Shown here piece after piece: positions 26,757-34,997 of a stretch of DNA of 64,000 nt. Made by a program: the position numbers and the translations under genes. How positions within the stretch are numbered: position 1 is the first letter of the stretch; every line of letters starts with the position of its first letter. Source of the stretch: CAYXZQ01 sp963717515 (GTDB lineage: Archaea > Nanobdellota > Nanobdellia > Woesearchaeales > DSVV01); the NCBI GenBank assembly GCA_963717515.1, contig OY970338.1, forward strand, positions 1,550,001 to 1,614,000, written 5' to 3'. The notes below the pieces were generated by a model. It made no database searches. It had not been told where the DNA came from and saw only the letters and a program-made list of their open reading frames with translations.

Positions 26757-27304
26757 TCAAATACACCGAGCCCCTGGCTGATGTTCTGCAGCTTTTCCAT
26801 GACATCTTCATCGAATGACCTTTTCGGCAGGTTCAGGATATTGAACTCCTGTTCCCAGGAAAAATAATCTTCAATCCTTCCGTTGTGTTTAAACAAAGGT
26901 TCAATCTCTTCCTGTATCGCTTTCTGGAGCAGCTCAAAGTATGTCATGTATTCTGTTTCATGGATGTCCTTGTTGGAGATGTCTTTCAAGAATTCCCTGA
27001 ATGTGGCTTTTTTGCCGTCTTTTCTGACAGTGTCCAATGATATGTCAAACATGAAGGATCGTGACGGCGAGTACTGGTTGTAGCTGAACAGGACCTTGTA
27101 GCTGTCTTTTGAATAGATCGCCTTTTTTCTCTTGAATCTCTGGATCTCGATCATATTGTCAAAACTCTCTTTTGGATCAACCCTTGTCCTTATCATATAG
27201 TTGATGAATTCCTCATAGGTCTGGCTGCCCTTTAACTTTCTCAGGCGGTTCTTTGTCCCCAATGAAAGGGTGATCGTAGTCTTTATCCGGTCTAATCCAT
27301 CCAT
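26753..27304 (-). CDS. ribbon-helix-helix DNA-binding protein
   Basis: The 183-residue protein starts with a ribbon-helix-helix (CopG/MetJ-like) domain: RIKTTITLSLGTKNRLRKLK, then YEEFINYMIR. About 140 residues of unknown helical sequence follow (IEIQRFKRKKAIYSKDSYKV and on). RHH proteins bind operator DNA as dimers, so it probably regulates its own operon. The ATG chosen lies about 30 bases after TATATATAATAATG on this strand. Confidence 0.7.
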   Translation of the reverse strand: MDGLDRIKTTITLSLGTKNRLRKLKGSQTYEEFINYMIRTRVDPKESFDNMIEIQRFKRKKAIYSKDSYKVLFSYNQYSPSRSFMFDISLDTVRKDGKKATFREFLKDISNKDIHETEYMTYFELLQKAIQEEIEPLFKHNGRIEDYFSWEQEFNILNLPKRSFDEDVMEKLQNISQGLGVFE

Positions 27305-27444
27305 TGTAATTGCCTCAATTGTAGCAATGTAAAGCATTATTATATATAAATGTTTCTATTTTATTTATAAATGTTCCTCTGGATAAACTGAGTGTGCATT
27401 GTGGATCGGGAAATTTTAAATATACTTCTCTATTATTTTCCCGG

Positions 27445-27930
27445 ATGAGGGGGGTAATTGCCGTTGTTTTGCTTGTTTTGGTTGTAGGCTGCACAGAGAG
27501 GATGGCGCCTGAGCAGGATGACGTGAGCATCAACATGACTGATGGCGCGATGGAGAACAGGACTGACAAAGTCATAGATAATATGACAACCATTGATGAA
27601 CCGCCCGAGAATATGACAGGGCTTCTTGACCAGTTCGAGATAGTCAACAAGAACAATGTCAGCCTGAAGACGCCGGAGGTCAGGTGCATATTCAAGAAGA
27701 CCTGCAACGGCACGTTCTACCTGAGCATATATGTCGATGATGACATCCCTGCAGTGAACAGGACTCTGATGGGTTTCGGGAATGTGACCGGGTTCTCATG
27801 TGCTGACGGAAGATGCAGGTTCAGGTTCGAGACCAGCGACCCTGATTTCATCAATCATCTCCTCTTTGCGCCCTATGTGAAAGAGCTCGGGTTCGACAGG
27901 ATCGAATCAGACTACGGGCAGATGGAATGA
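27445..27930 (+). CDS. small secreted lipoprotein
   Basis: The 161-residue protein has a signal peptide ending VLVVGC and a linker with many NxT/NxS sequons (NMTDG, NRTD, NMTT). A C-terminal domain with two cysteine pairs (VRCIFKKTCNGT and SCADGRCRF) follows. The start fits a TTTTAAATATAC box 27 bases upstream. The next gene, in another frame 13 bases later, encodes a cysteine-rich module without a signal peptide; the two may once have been one protein. Confidence 0.65.
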   Translation: MRGVIAVVLLVLVVGCTERMAPEQDDVSINMTDGAMENRTDKVIDNMTTIDEPPENMTGLLDQFEIVNKNNVSLKTPEVRCIFKKTCNGTFYLSIYVDDDIPAVNRTLMGFGNVTGFSCADGRCRFRFETSDPDFINHLLFAPYVKELGFDRIESDYGQME

Positions 27931-27943
27931 CCCGGGGGAAGTG

Positions 27944-28285
27944 ATGTATCATTGCGATACAGACGATGACTGCGTCGCAGTCACCAGAGGATGTTGCGGA
28001 TGCAGTGCGATGGGGTCGTTGATGAGCATAAACAAGGCATACAAGGCTGTTTGGAACACCCACCTGGACAACATTTGCGGAATGAGAATGTGTCCTTCCG
28101 CCATGTCCCAGGATTACTCATGCTTTTCCGAGCCAGGATGCGTGAACAGCACATGCATGATGATACCAGGGGAGGATTATGTATGCAGTTCGCAGTATTA
28201 CGATCTCTGCAGGGATGACCCCACTGATGATTTTACTGCGCCATTCGGGATGACATGCGGGGATTTGCTGAGGATGTGTGGATAA
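27944..28285 (+). CDS. cysteine-rich domain protein without signal peptide
   Basis: The 113-residue protein has about fourteen cysteines. It opens MYHCDTDDDCVAVTRGCCGC, a pattern found in secreted eight-cysteine-cluster domains (C..D.DC...CCGC). Such domains are normally outside the cell, yet no export signal is present here. The reading frame is open upstream into the preceding lipoprotein, so it may be the detached C-terminal half of that protein. Confidence 0.55.
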   Translation: MYHCDTDDDCVAVTRGCCGCSAMGSLMSINKAYKAVWNTHLDNICGMRMCPSAMSQDYSCFSEPGCVNSTCMMIPGEDYVCSSQYYDLCRDDPTDDFTAPFGMTCGDLLRMCG

Positions 28286-28344
28286 TTCTGAATTTAGATA
28301 AAATATTTACTTTTGAAAATGCAATTCTTATATTAGATAAATAT

Positions 28345-28974
28345 TTATTCAAGGGCTCTTGATAAATCATGATATACATGCCCTATATTCGAATAGTATA
28401 AGCCACTAAGTAAGAAATGTGCATCTATTTGTTTCTGGTTTAGTTTTAAAATTTTCTGCAGCACAGATCTTTGTGATTTTGGTTCAATAGATCTAAGTTC
28501 TTTAAAAGTCACTTTTATCCTAAGTAAATTCAATAAAACATAATGCAGTATACTAAAAGAGAGTTCATTTGGAACCTTATTGAATTTTCTATCATTAACA
28601 TATTTCTTTACATCAGAAAGGCGTAATCTAATATCTTTATGTATCAATCTTGAATGAAGGACTACCTTATTGATATCAGTTTTTTTGAAAATGACCTTTT
28701 GATTATTCAACTTTGAATAAAAAAATTCTACTTTATCGGAATATACTTTGATAACCGGTTGACGTTTCCTCATAGTTGATTCGAATACAATATAGAAAAT
28801 AATAATTAGAAATATTATTGGATGTAATATCATAATAAAAATATAACTCCAGCCATGTTCACTATAAGTCCAAGAAAAAATTATCCAAGTATTTCGAATA
28901 AATAGGATTAGAAAAATGATTTTCAGTACAATAATGTGCCAATAACGTGGTTTGTAAATTTTCGGTTGGGGCAT
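28345..28974 (-). CDS. membrane protein, A/T-rich, unknown
   Basis: The ~209-residue protein has two N-terminal spans (IIVLKIIFLILFI and FIMILHPIIFLIIIFYIVF). A cytoplasmic part shaped like a PH-domain-type membrane protein (VIKVYSDKVEFFYSKL) and a helical tail follow. It marks the left edge of the strongly A/T-rich segment: AAA, ATA and TTA codons dominate. An AATAAATAT box lies about 25 bases upstream of the ATG chosen. Confidence 0.55.
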   Translation of the reverse strand: MPQPKIYKPRYWHIIVLKIIFLILFIRNTWIIFSWTYSEHGWSYIFIMILHPIIFLIIIFYIVFESTMRKRQPVIKVYSDKVEFFYSKLNNQKVIFKKTDINKVVLHSRLIHKDIRLRLSDVKKYVNDRKFNKVPNELSFSILHYVLLNLLRIKVTFKELRSIEPKSQRSVLQKILKLNQKQIDAHFLLSGLYYSNIGHVYHDLSRALE

Positions 28975-29049
28975 TGACATTTAAGTTGGTTACATATTTA
29001 TTAAAAATTTTGTGATTTTTCAATCATTAATCCCAGACAATAAGGTAGG

Positions 29050-29709
29050 TCATATATAACCGCAGGTAGGGATCGGTTCAGGGTCTGTAATATTGTACTG
29101 GGCCTTCTTTGAATTCACCATTGATTTTATCTCTCTTGTCAGGTTCCATAGAGCTTCATTGACATCATAGAACTTTAGGGCTGTGGTATCGTTTATCTCA
29201 TCCCTTTCAAGGACTTTCCAGCCATTCCAGATACCATTGACATAATAATTCAGGCAGCAGCAGTCAGCAGGGTCTCCTCTTATCACCTTTGTCATATTGT
29301 CCATGGTTATCTGTATTTCATACACGTCAGAGTTTGTCGTGGGCCTGATACAGAACATCTTTTTATCATCTATATATTGCTTCTCTTTTTCCCAGTCGTA
29401 GTCCATTATCCCTATGTCCATGATCCTGCTGTAGATCAGTTTCCTGTCCTCCATCGTGAATGGGACATGCATGCTGGTCTCTGGATAGCAGCCGCTCAAG
29501 GTGAAATTCCCTTCTTTAATGTCTATTTCATGGTCCATGTCATATGATAATTTTACATTGAAATCATCCGGGTAGGATGTGACTTTTGCATTTTTATCAG
29601 GTGCAGGCTGCTTATTTTCCTGCTGGACTGCCTCTGTACTGCTGTCAGAGTAGAATATCAGGAAAAGCAACAGCAACAATACGAGCAAAACCGGGATGAA
29701 TCGCTTCAT
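29050..29709 (-). CDS. secreted or membrane-anchored protein, unknown
   Basis: The 219-residue protein has an N-terminal signal anchor (FIPVLLVLLLLLFLIFY) and a linker rich in Gln, Pro and Lys. An extracellular domain follows with several cysteines, including a rare CCC in DPADCCCLNYY. No family is recognised. Its base composition is closer to the chromosome than to the A/T-rich neighbours on both sides. Confidence 0.55.
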   Translation of the reverse strand: MKRFIPVLLVLLLLLFLIFYSDSSTEAVQQENKQPAPDKNAKVTSYPDDFNVKLSYDMDHEIDIKEGNFTLSGCYPETSMHVPFTMEDRKLIYSRIMDIGIMDYDWEKEKQYIDDKKMFCIRPTTNSDVYEIQITMDNMTKVIRGDPADCCCLNYYVNGIWNGWKVLERDEINDTTALKFYDVNEALWNLTREIKSMVNSKKAQYNITDPEPIPTCGYI

Positions 29710-29771
29710 GGGGGAAGGTCTGTTGGGTGGAGTATTAAAAGGTTTGGAATTATTTATGGGCTGACTAATTT

Positions 29772-30731
29772 TTACTCCCGCCAGATCTTTCTCAAATTTA
29801 TTACAATTGCTGGAACAGATATTAGAACTACACCGAATAATGTTATAAGCAAATCATTGAATTTTTCCTTTCTCCTTTGAAGATCTTCGTATGAATAAAA
29901 ATTTAGTGTTTCATTTAACTCATTATCCATACAAATTGTTATGTTTTTATTAGTAGTGGCATTTATCTTAAAAATTATGTTTCTCAAACCTGATGGAGGA
30001 ACAAATTGAATAGTTGTATTAAATGAAGATTTAGATTTACTACCATTAAATAATTCAAATTGAACATCGCCCGAAAGATTTTTAAATGTTTTATTAAAAT
30101 TACATGTTGTGAGGTAATCTGAAATCAATTCTCCATTTTTATTGCTACTACATATCATATTAATATCATTATTTTCACTTCCATTGCATAAGATAGGTTT
30201 AATCGGTATTCTGCTATATCCATAAGTAGATTGTAAAAATGAGAAACCTACAAGTAATAGGATTAATACTAAAAAAATTGATAAAAGAGTCCATAAATTT
30301 AATCTACCCCATCTTTCCCAAATAACAGGAAATAAAATGATTACAATGAAAATGATAATTAAAATTTTAATAAGTGATGTAAATGGTAATAGGTAAAAAT
30401 ATAATAAAAATAAAATAATCATAATTATATATGGAAGAATTCCTTTATGTTTATTTTCAATAATTATGAAAATAGTAAATAAAAGTACAAAGGATAAAAT
30501 AACTATTAACCCCATTATTGATATAACTTCATTGGAGAAATTGTTAAAAAGTATGATTTTACTAAATTCTGTTAAAAGGAAAATAAGAAACCCTATGAAA
30601 ACAACTGATACAAAAAATATAAATAAATCAATTATCTTGTTCTTGTCATACTCGATTGAGTAATATTTTTTAATACCTGTAACTATTTTTTGCCAACACA
30701 TTTTAATAAAATCATTAAACCCCACAATCAT
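29772..30731 (-). CDS. membrane protein, third gene of a zinc-ribbon operon
   Basis: The 319-residue protein has about five N-terminal spans, then an extracellular domain with many NxT/NxS sites (KNLSGDV, FNTTIQF, NATTNKN). A final span (LLITLFGVVLISVPAIVIN) and a basic tail end it. It is very A/T-rich. The ATG overlaps the stop of the upstream Cys-rich membrane protein (ATGA), so the two are co-translated. The function is unknown. Confidence 0.6.
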   Translation of the reverse strand: MIVGFNDFIKMCWQKIVTGIKKYYSIEYDKNKIIDLFIFFVSVVFIGFLIFLLTEFSKIILFNNFSNEVISIMGLIVILSFVLLFTIFIIIENKHKGILPYIIMIILFLLYFYLLPFTSLIKILIIIFIVIILFPVIWERWGRLNLWTLLSIFLVLILLLVGFSFLQSTYGYSRIPIKPILCNGSENNDINMICSSNKNGELISDYLTTCNFNKTFKNLSGDVQFELFNGSKSKSSFNTTIQFVPPSGLRNIIFKINATTNKNITICMDNELNETLNFYSYEDLQRRKEKFNDLLITLFGVVLISVPAIVINLRKIWRE

Positions 30732-32224
30732 ACTTTCTTTCCGCATCCTGTGCAAAATTTATCTTCCTTGCTCAAAGCTGCGCCGCATTTTTTACAGACT
30801 TTTCCAGCCTTCACTTTTGTGACTTTTTTTGGTTTTGTTTCAGGTTTTCCTGATTTGTAAAAATAGAACCCTCCACCAATACCTATCAATACCAATAGAC
30901 CTATAACAGTTGCTATAATGGAAAAACCATTGCTTGTTTTCTTAGTTCCTTCTACAGAGACCCCAGAAAGTGAAATGCCTTTATCATTATTTTCATCGCA
31001 TGATATTTTACATTCGCCAACCAGACTTCCATCAATTTTACAGCAAGTTAATCCTGATGAACAGCTTTCGGGGATATATTTTCCTCCCGAATCACAACAT
31101 TTCCCAGCAGGACAATCAATATATTCGATTCTTGGCTTACATTGCCCTTGCACATCATCATAATATTCACCACTTGTGCAGTCAGAAGGACATTGAGATA
31201 CTGCTCGAATGTTTTCTTCACAAGTACCGCTATGATCACCCCAGGGTTTATTAAAATTACAATTCCATTTTACAATCTGATGATTTTCACAAATACCTTC
31301 TCCAAAAGTCTGATCACAATCCAATTGAGAGTTGCATGGTTTTGTTTTTTCGCATTTCCAATCATCAGGATTACATGTAAATTGTGGTCCATAATTGGGA
31401 TTATTTGCGCAGTCAGATGGAAAACAACATTGTATATTAGACCTGTAAATAGATTGAGGAACCGCATAACAGTTTCCTGTTGAGCTGGTGATATCACGGA
31501 CATTATAAATGAGCCTTGAACCGACCTGTCCACCGCACCAATAAGCATTGTTATCCTTATCATAAGTCAAAGAGATGTCTGCAATTCCTGTCTGCCAATC
31601 ATTGATAAAAATAAAGTGGTCGCCTATTTTCCAATTGCTTGGGTATTGTTGTAAGGATGGATATGTTGAACCTGGTTTTAATTGTGTCTGGCCGCTTGTT
31701 GGGTCAAGATAAGAATTAACAGCTGTTGTATCATAATATTTATTTAAAACACAACCTTCACTGCCTGATACAGGTGTATCAGGCAAACTTCCTGCCCATC
31801 CTTCTTTCAACATAATAAGGTCTTGCTGGTAGGTTATTGAAGTCTCTGTGGGAACTGGGTGATTTGTACCAATTGAAGCGCACCTGCCTCTGACAATTAA
31901 ATTGTCTCCACGATTCCAAAGTATTGGATAAGAATTTTGCATTTGTCCATTCTTGTATACTTCGGATTCATCCCAGGGAATTCCGCCACAAACTATTTTT
32001 ATGTCATTCGAGGTAAGTTCACAATTTGATAAACATGGTATATCAACACTCGACCATTCCCCATCAAAACCTCCAAAACTAGTTTTTTGGGTCTCTCTTT
32101 GGCCTGTTTGAACACATTGAACCACACCATATCTCGGTGTTGCTAATTGACAACTATTTGAGGCAATGACAAAAGTTGCGCTTATGGATATGATTATTGC
32201 AAATAAGATAATTATTTTTCTCAT
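30728..32224 (-). CDS. Cys-rich ectodomain membrane protein with cytoplasmic zinc ribbon
   Basis: The 498-residue protein has a signal peptide (IIILFAIIISISATFVIA) and a large extracellular region with more than 35 cysteines. The latter includes repeated CxxDxDC-like and CCxxxG segments (LDCDQTFGEGIC, CSSGLTCCKIDGS). One membrane span (IIATVIGLLVLIGIGGGFYF) comes next, then a C-terminal zinc ribbon VCKKCGAALSKEDKFCTGCG. A Cys-rich outside joined to a zinc ribbon inside suggests a receptor or assembly factor, but this is inference. It is coupled to both neighbours by 4-base overlaps. Confidence 0.65.
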   Translation of the reverse strand: MRKIIILFAIIISISATFVIASNSCQLATPRYGVVQCVQTGQRETQKTSFGGFDGEWSSVDIPCLSNCELTSNDIKIVCGGIPWDESEVYKNGQMQNSYPILWNRGDNLIVRGRCASIGTNHPVPTETSITYQQDLIMLKEGWAGSLPDTPVSGSEGCVLNKYYDTTAVNSYLDPTSGQTQLKPGSTYPSLQQYPSNWKIGDHFIFINDWQTGIADISLTYDKDNNAYWCGGQVGSRLIYNVRDITSSTGNCYAVPQSIYRSNIQCCFPSDCANNPNYGPQFTCNPDDWKCEKTKPCNSQLDCDQTFGEGICENHQIVKWNCNFNKPWGDHSGTCEENIRAVSQCPSDCTSGEYYDDVQGQCKPRIEYIDCPAGKCCDSGGKYIPESCSSGLTCCKIDGSLVGECKISCDENNDKGISLSGVSVEGTKKTSNGFSIIATVIGLLVLIGIGGGFYFYKSGKPETKPKKVTKVKAGKVCKKCGAALSKEDKFCTGCGKKV

Positions 32225-32799
32225 CGTAATTCCCTCACTGGTATCTTGATTGGACCAAACCCGGCATAAAAATCCATTCCGAGACTTTTTTTCTCTTGCT
32301 GAAATATGTTTATTATCCCTTCGATTGCAGCTTTTCCTGTGTTTACGTGATTCAATTCGAAATTGATTGGCGTGTCTATGGAAGACTTCGGCATTATGAA
32401 TATGAATCCTGTCCCTCCTTCACCCATGACAGTATCGCCATAGCTCAAATCATAGCTTACTCTTGTGATCAATACAGGGACATATGTTGGATTTCTAATC
32501 CTGATCTCAGAACTCACTTCAGTATTCAATAGACTCGAACCATAATTGAAATTAGCAATAGAATTGATGATGCTGCTTGCTGAAGTATCCAATTCAACAT
32601 GGCCTATTGCCCATAGGTTAAGTATCATGTATGCAATGATAATCAGCACTAGATAGAAAATGACATATCTAAATCTTGATTTTTTCCTGATGACAATATT
32701 TTCTTCTGATTTAGAGCTACCTTTGACTTTCGTGCCACAGGCTCCACAATATTTTGAAGAGTCTTTCAGCTCCTTTCCACAATTATGACAATGTACCAT
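32221..32799 (-). CDS. zinc-ribbon membrane protein, first gene of the operon
   Basis: The 192-residue protein begins with a zinc ribbon (MVHCHNCGKELKDSSKYCGA), then one span (VIFYLVLIIIAYMILNLW). An extracellular domain of LEA14/WHy-like character follows (SEIRIRNPTYVPVLITRVSY). GGGGGAA precedes the ATG. The promoter region holds a repeated 15-base motif shared with another zinc-ribbon gene. Confidence 0.6.
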   Translation of the reverse strand: MVHCHNCGKELKDSSKYCGACGTKVKGSSKSEENIVIRKKSRFRYVIFYLVLIIIAYMILNLWAIGHVELDTSASSIINSIANFNYGSSLLNTEVSSEIRIRNPTYVPVLITRVSYDLSYGDTVMGEGGTGFIFIMPKSSIDTPINFELNHVNTGKAAIEGIINIFQQEKKSLGMDFYAGFGPIKIPVRELR

Positions 32800-32841
32800 A
32801 TATTCCCCCAACGGAACTTGATAGAGACGGAGTAGCAGGAG

Positions 32842-32897
32842 TCTATAAAAACATTACTGAAAATTCGGGATAAATTTTCGGGGTTCGGGATAAATTT
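32842..32897. repeat. dispersed promoter-linked repeat, copy 2
   Basis: Two perfect copies of TTCGGGATAAATTTT lie 20 bases apart, next to CTATAAAA. The element is about 85 percent like the copy at 24219. On the minus strand the order is two repeats, then a TTTTTATAG TATA element, then the zinc-ribbon operon start about 45 bases further. That order fits activator sites just upstream of a core promoter. Confidence 0.65.
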
Positions 32898-33189
32898 TGG
32901 AGGTTCTTCTATTAAGACGGTAGGGTGAGGCGGAAATTTTATTAATATGGTGTGATTAACCATGTAAAATTAGATTACTGTTGGAGGTAATTGAGTAGGT
33001 GAAGGTAAGGTTTAAGATTTATTGGACAGAATCTATTAAGAGATCAAGTAAGTCCTGAGGAAGGATGTCAGGAATATACTGGAATATATAGGGCTTGATT
33101 AATGAATATAGAAATTCCTGTCATAAAATCCAAACCCAGCAAAAAACAATTAGGAAAATTTATATAGAAATATTAAGATTTTACAAACA
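32898..33189. other. noncoding stretch between divergent operons
   Basis: About 290 bases without a convincing gene. It contains only short open frames (the longest plausible is 21 codons) and an AATTTATATAG box that serves as promoter of the winged-helix membrane protein to the right. No repeats or strong hairpins were seen. Confidence 0.5.
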
Positions 33190-33939
33190 ATGAATGATAA
33201 AACTAAAGAATGGATATTATTATCTATTTTTCATGAATCCCGGGGTAGCGGATTAAATATATTAGATTTATTTCGAAATAGACCTGAATTTGTTACAAAT
33301 AATATGCCCGAGTATCTTGTTATTGTTAATAATTTAGAAAAAGAAAATTTAATAGAAAAAGATAAACATTCATATGCTCCTATTTATAAATTGACAACTG
33401 AAGGAACAAAATCATTAAAAAAAGCTCTTCAAAAAACAGGCCATATAGAATATATGTCATTAATGAGATCTGTTCCATTTGCAGATTTGAGATATCGAAT
33501 AAAAACAATAGAAGCTTTTCTTACCTATATTATACTATTATTTGCTTTAACATTAATAATCAATTGGTTAGGAAAGATTAATTATCATGAAACAATTACT
33601 CTCGCAATACTTTTTCTTTTGTTTTTTACTAGTTTCATAATGGTATTAGTAACTGGTGTTTTAATATTGATTAATTATATCGATATTGTCATAAGGTCAA
33701 TTTCAAATAGACTAGCAGAAAATATTGATAAAAATAAAGATACAATCTCCTCAATTTTGATTATTATTACAATTGTAGTTGGAGTCTATTTATTTGTTAA
33801 ATTTACTGATTATGGAATTGAAGATATAATTTATTATGTAATTGGAGGAATAATACTACTAATTATTACAAAATTCTCAATTATCCGAGATTATTTAACT
33901 AGGTTTATAAATAAAATATTTAAAAAATCTATTCAATAA
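33190..33939 (+). CDS. winged-helix protein with C-terminal membrane spans
   Basis: The 249-residue protein has an N-terminal winged-helix domain (about 1-75; EWILLSIFHESRGSGLNILD, then a wing APIYKLTTEGTKSLKK). A membrane part with four spans follows, and then a basic tail. It could be a membrane-bound transcription regulator or signal transducer. It is extremely A/T-rich. AATTTATATAG lies about 25 bases upstream. Confidence 0.6.
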   Translation: MNDKTKEWILLSIFHESRGSGLNILDLFRNRPEFVTNNMPEYLVIVNNLEKENLIEKDKHSYAPIYKLTTEGTKSLKKALQKTGHIEYMSLMRSVPFADLRYRIKTIEAFLTYIILLFALTLIINWLGKINYHETITLAILFLLFFTSFIMVLVTGVLILINYIDIVIRSISNRLAENIDKNKDTISSILIIITIVVGVYLFVKFTDYGIEDIIYYVIGGIILLIITKFSIIRDYLTRFINKIFKKSIQ

Positions 33940-34087
33940 TACATAATTAAACTAAACATTTGTTTAATTTGAAATATAAATTTGCATATTTATCTTTTTG
34001 CCCTATGGGGCGTGGCAAAATTGCGTCCGCAATAAAATTTTTTGGCGTTCAACCTAATAAGCTAATGTGATACATTAAGAACAAGAA

Positions 34088-34651
34088 TCAAGGCGAGATA
34101 TTTCCATTAGAATTAAATCTTATTCCTTGAAAAAATTCGTTTATTTCTTTAAACCATTTCTCAATATTAATTTTTTCTGCTTTTATATTGATGAAATTAT
34201 CATTTTTTTTAACCATATTAGATAATCCTTTTTTAATCTCCTTATTTTCTTTTTTAATAAGATTAAATAATTCTTGTGAATCCATTAGGAAATGTTTATG
34301 AGCAATCTTATTCCGAAGTTTATTTAATTTTTTAACTTTTTTGCCAATTTGTCTTGCTAATCTCATATGTTCATTAATATCAATATCAATGGAAGCAACA
34401 TTATCAAATGTCCCTCTGTATCTTTTATTGCATAATAATGAATCAAAAATTATTTCTTTTTTTTTAGCGAAAGTGAGATTATCTAAAATGAGGTCTTGAA
34501 AAATATTACATCCATCTATTGATTTTGCCTTGCTATCTTTACAAGATCTAAAAATATACATGCTAATAAACATATTTAGTTCTGTTTCAATTCTCAAATG
34601 TGTATTAAGAGTTAAGATTCTAAAATTTTCTACGTCTGATAATTGATTCAT
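34088..34651 (-). CDS. HEPN-like protein
   Basis: The ~187-residue helical protein has LNKLRNKIAHKHFL, a clear R-x4-H motif typical of HEPN ribonucleases, preceded by helices with THLRIETELNMFI. HEPN proteins are RNA-cutting toxins or abortive-infection effectors. No nucleotidyltransferase partner is adjacent; the nearest gene is the SIR2-STAND protein to the right. The start follows an AAATATTTAAAC box by about 27 bases; an upstream reading to 34741 has no promoter. Confidence 0.65.
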   Translation of the reverse strand: MNQLSDVENFRILTLNTHLRIETELNMFISMYIFRSCKDSKAKSIDGCNIFQDLILDNLTFAKKKEIIFDSLLCNKRYRGTFDNVASIDIDINEHMRLARQIGKKVKKLNKLRNKIAHKHFLMDSQELFNLIKKENKEIKKGLSNMVKKNDNFINIKAEKINIEKWFKEINEFFQGIRFNSNGNISP

Positions 34652-34706
34652 GTAATAAGGAAGATTTATCATGTTTAAATATTTATTGAGAAATATCTCG
34701 CCCTTG
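34088..34706. repeat. inverted repeat flanking the HEPN gene
   Basis: GGCGAGATATTT, with CAA just outside it, is present in direct orientation at 34092-34103 and inverted at 34691-34704. The first copy contains the end of the HEPN gene and the second lies just upstream of its promoter. The 12-base match is perfect. The pair may be the ends of a small mobile or invertible unit, but no transposase or recombinase is in the window. Confidence 0.4.
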
Positions 34707-34771
34707 CAATTTTTAGCCCAAAAAATTATTGGGTTTAACATCGGGCCCTGTTATCTGAAGTATGACGCAAC

Positions 34772-34857
34772 TCGGAAAACCTTTGATGGTTTTCCTGAGT
34801 GAGTAATATTTGTGAACCGAACCGGAGGGCATTGTTGCCCGGAGGGAACCCCTCCTT
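34772..34857. ncRNA. candidate structured RNA with three consecutive hairpins
   Basis: Three hairpins follow one another. The first is a 12-pair stem (ACTCGGAAAACC with its complement, one bulged T) around TTTGAT. The second is GGGCA-TTGT-TGCCC and the third GGAGG-GAACC-CCTCC. The region is far richer in G+C than its surroundings. On the minus strand an A/T box (CTATAATATAATC) lies about 25 bases before the third hairpin, so transcription in that direction is plausible. It could instead be the tip of a mobile element. Confidence 0.4.
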
Positions 34858-34997
34858 TCGAGCGTAAACGAGATTATATTATAGACAAATAGGTACTTAA
34901 TCAATTCTAAATTAGCAGGGTATAGTTTTGGGCAAAAAAAGGAAAAATAAGGAAATTTTATATATAAGCTTAATGATTCTGTATATTGGGGGTAAAT

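Noticed and set aside
33940..34087. Short hairpin ATTGCG-TC-CGCAAT and an A/T-rich run left of the HEPN gene, considered as an insertion-sequence end.
   Set aside because: Only partial similarity to the right side; no target duplication or transposase.
34691..34741. N-terminal extension of the HEPN reading frame (to the ATG at 34741).
   Set aside because: It would run through the inverted repeat and has no promoter; the later ATG has a TATA box at the right distance.
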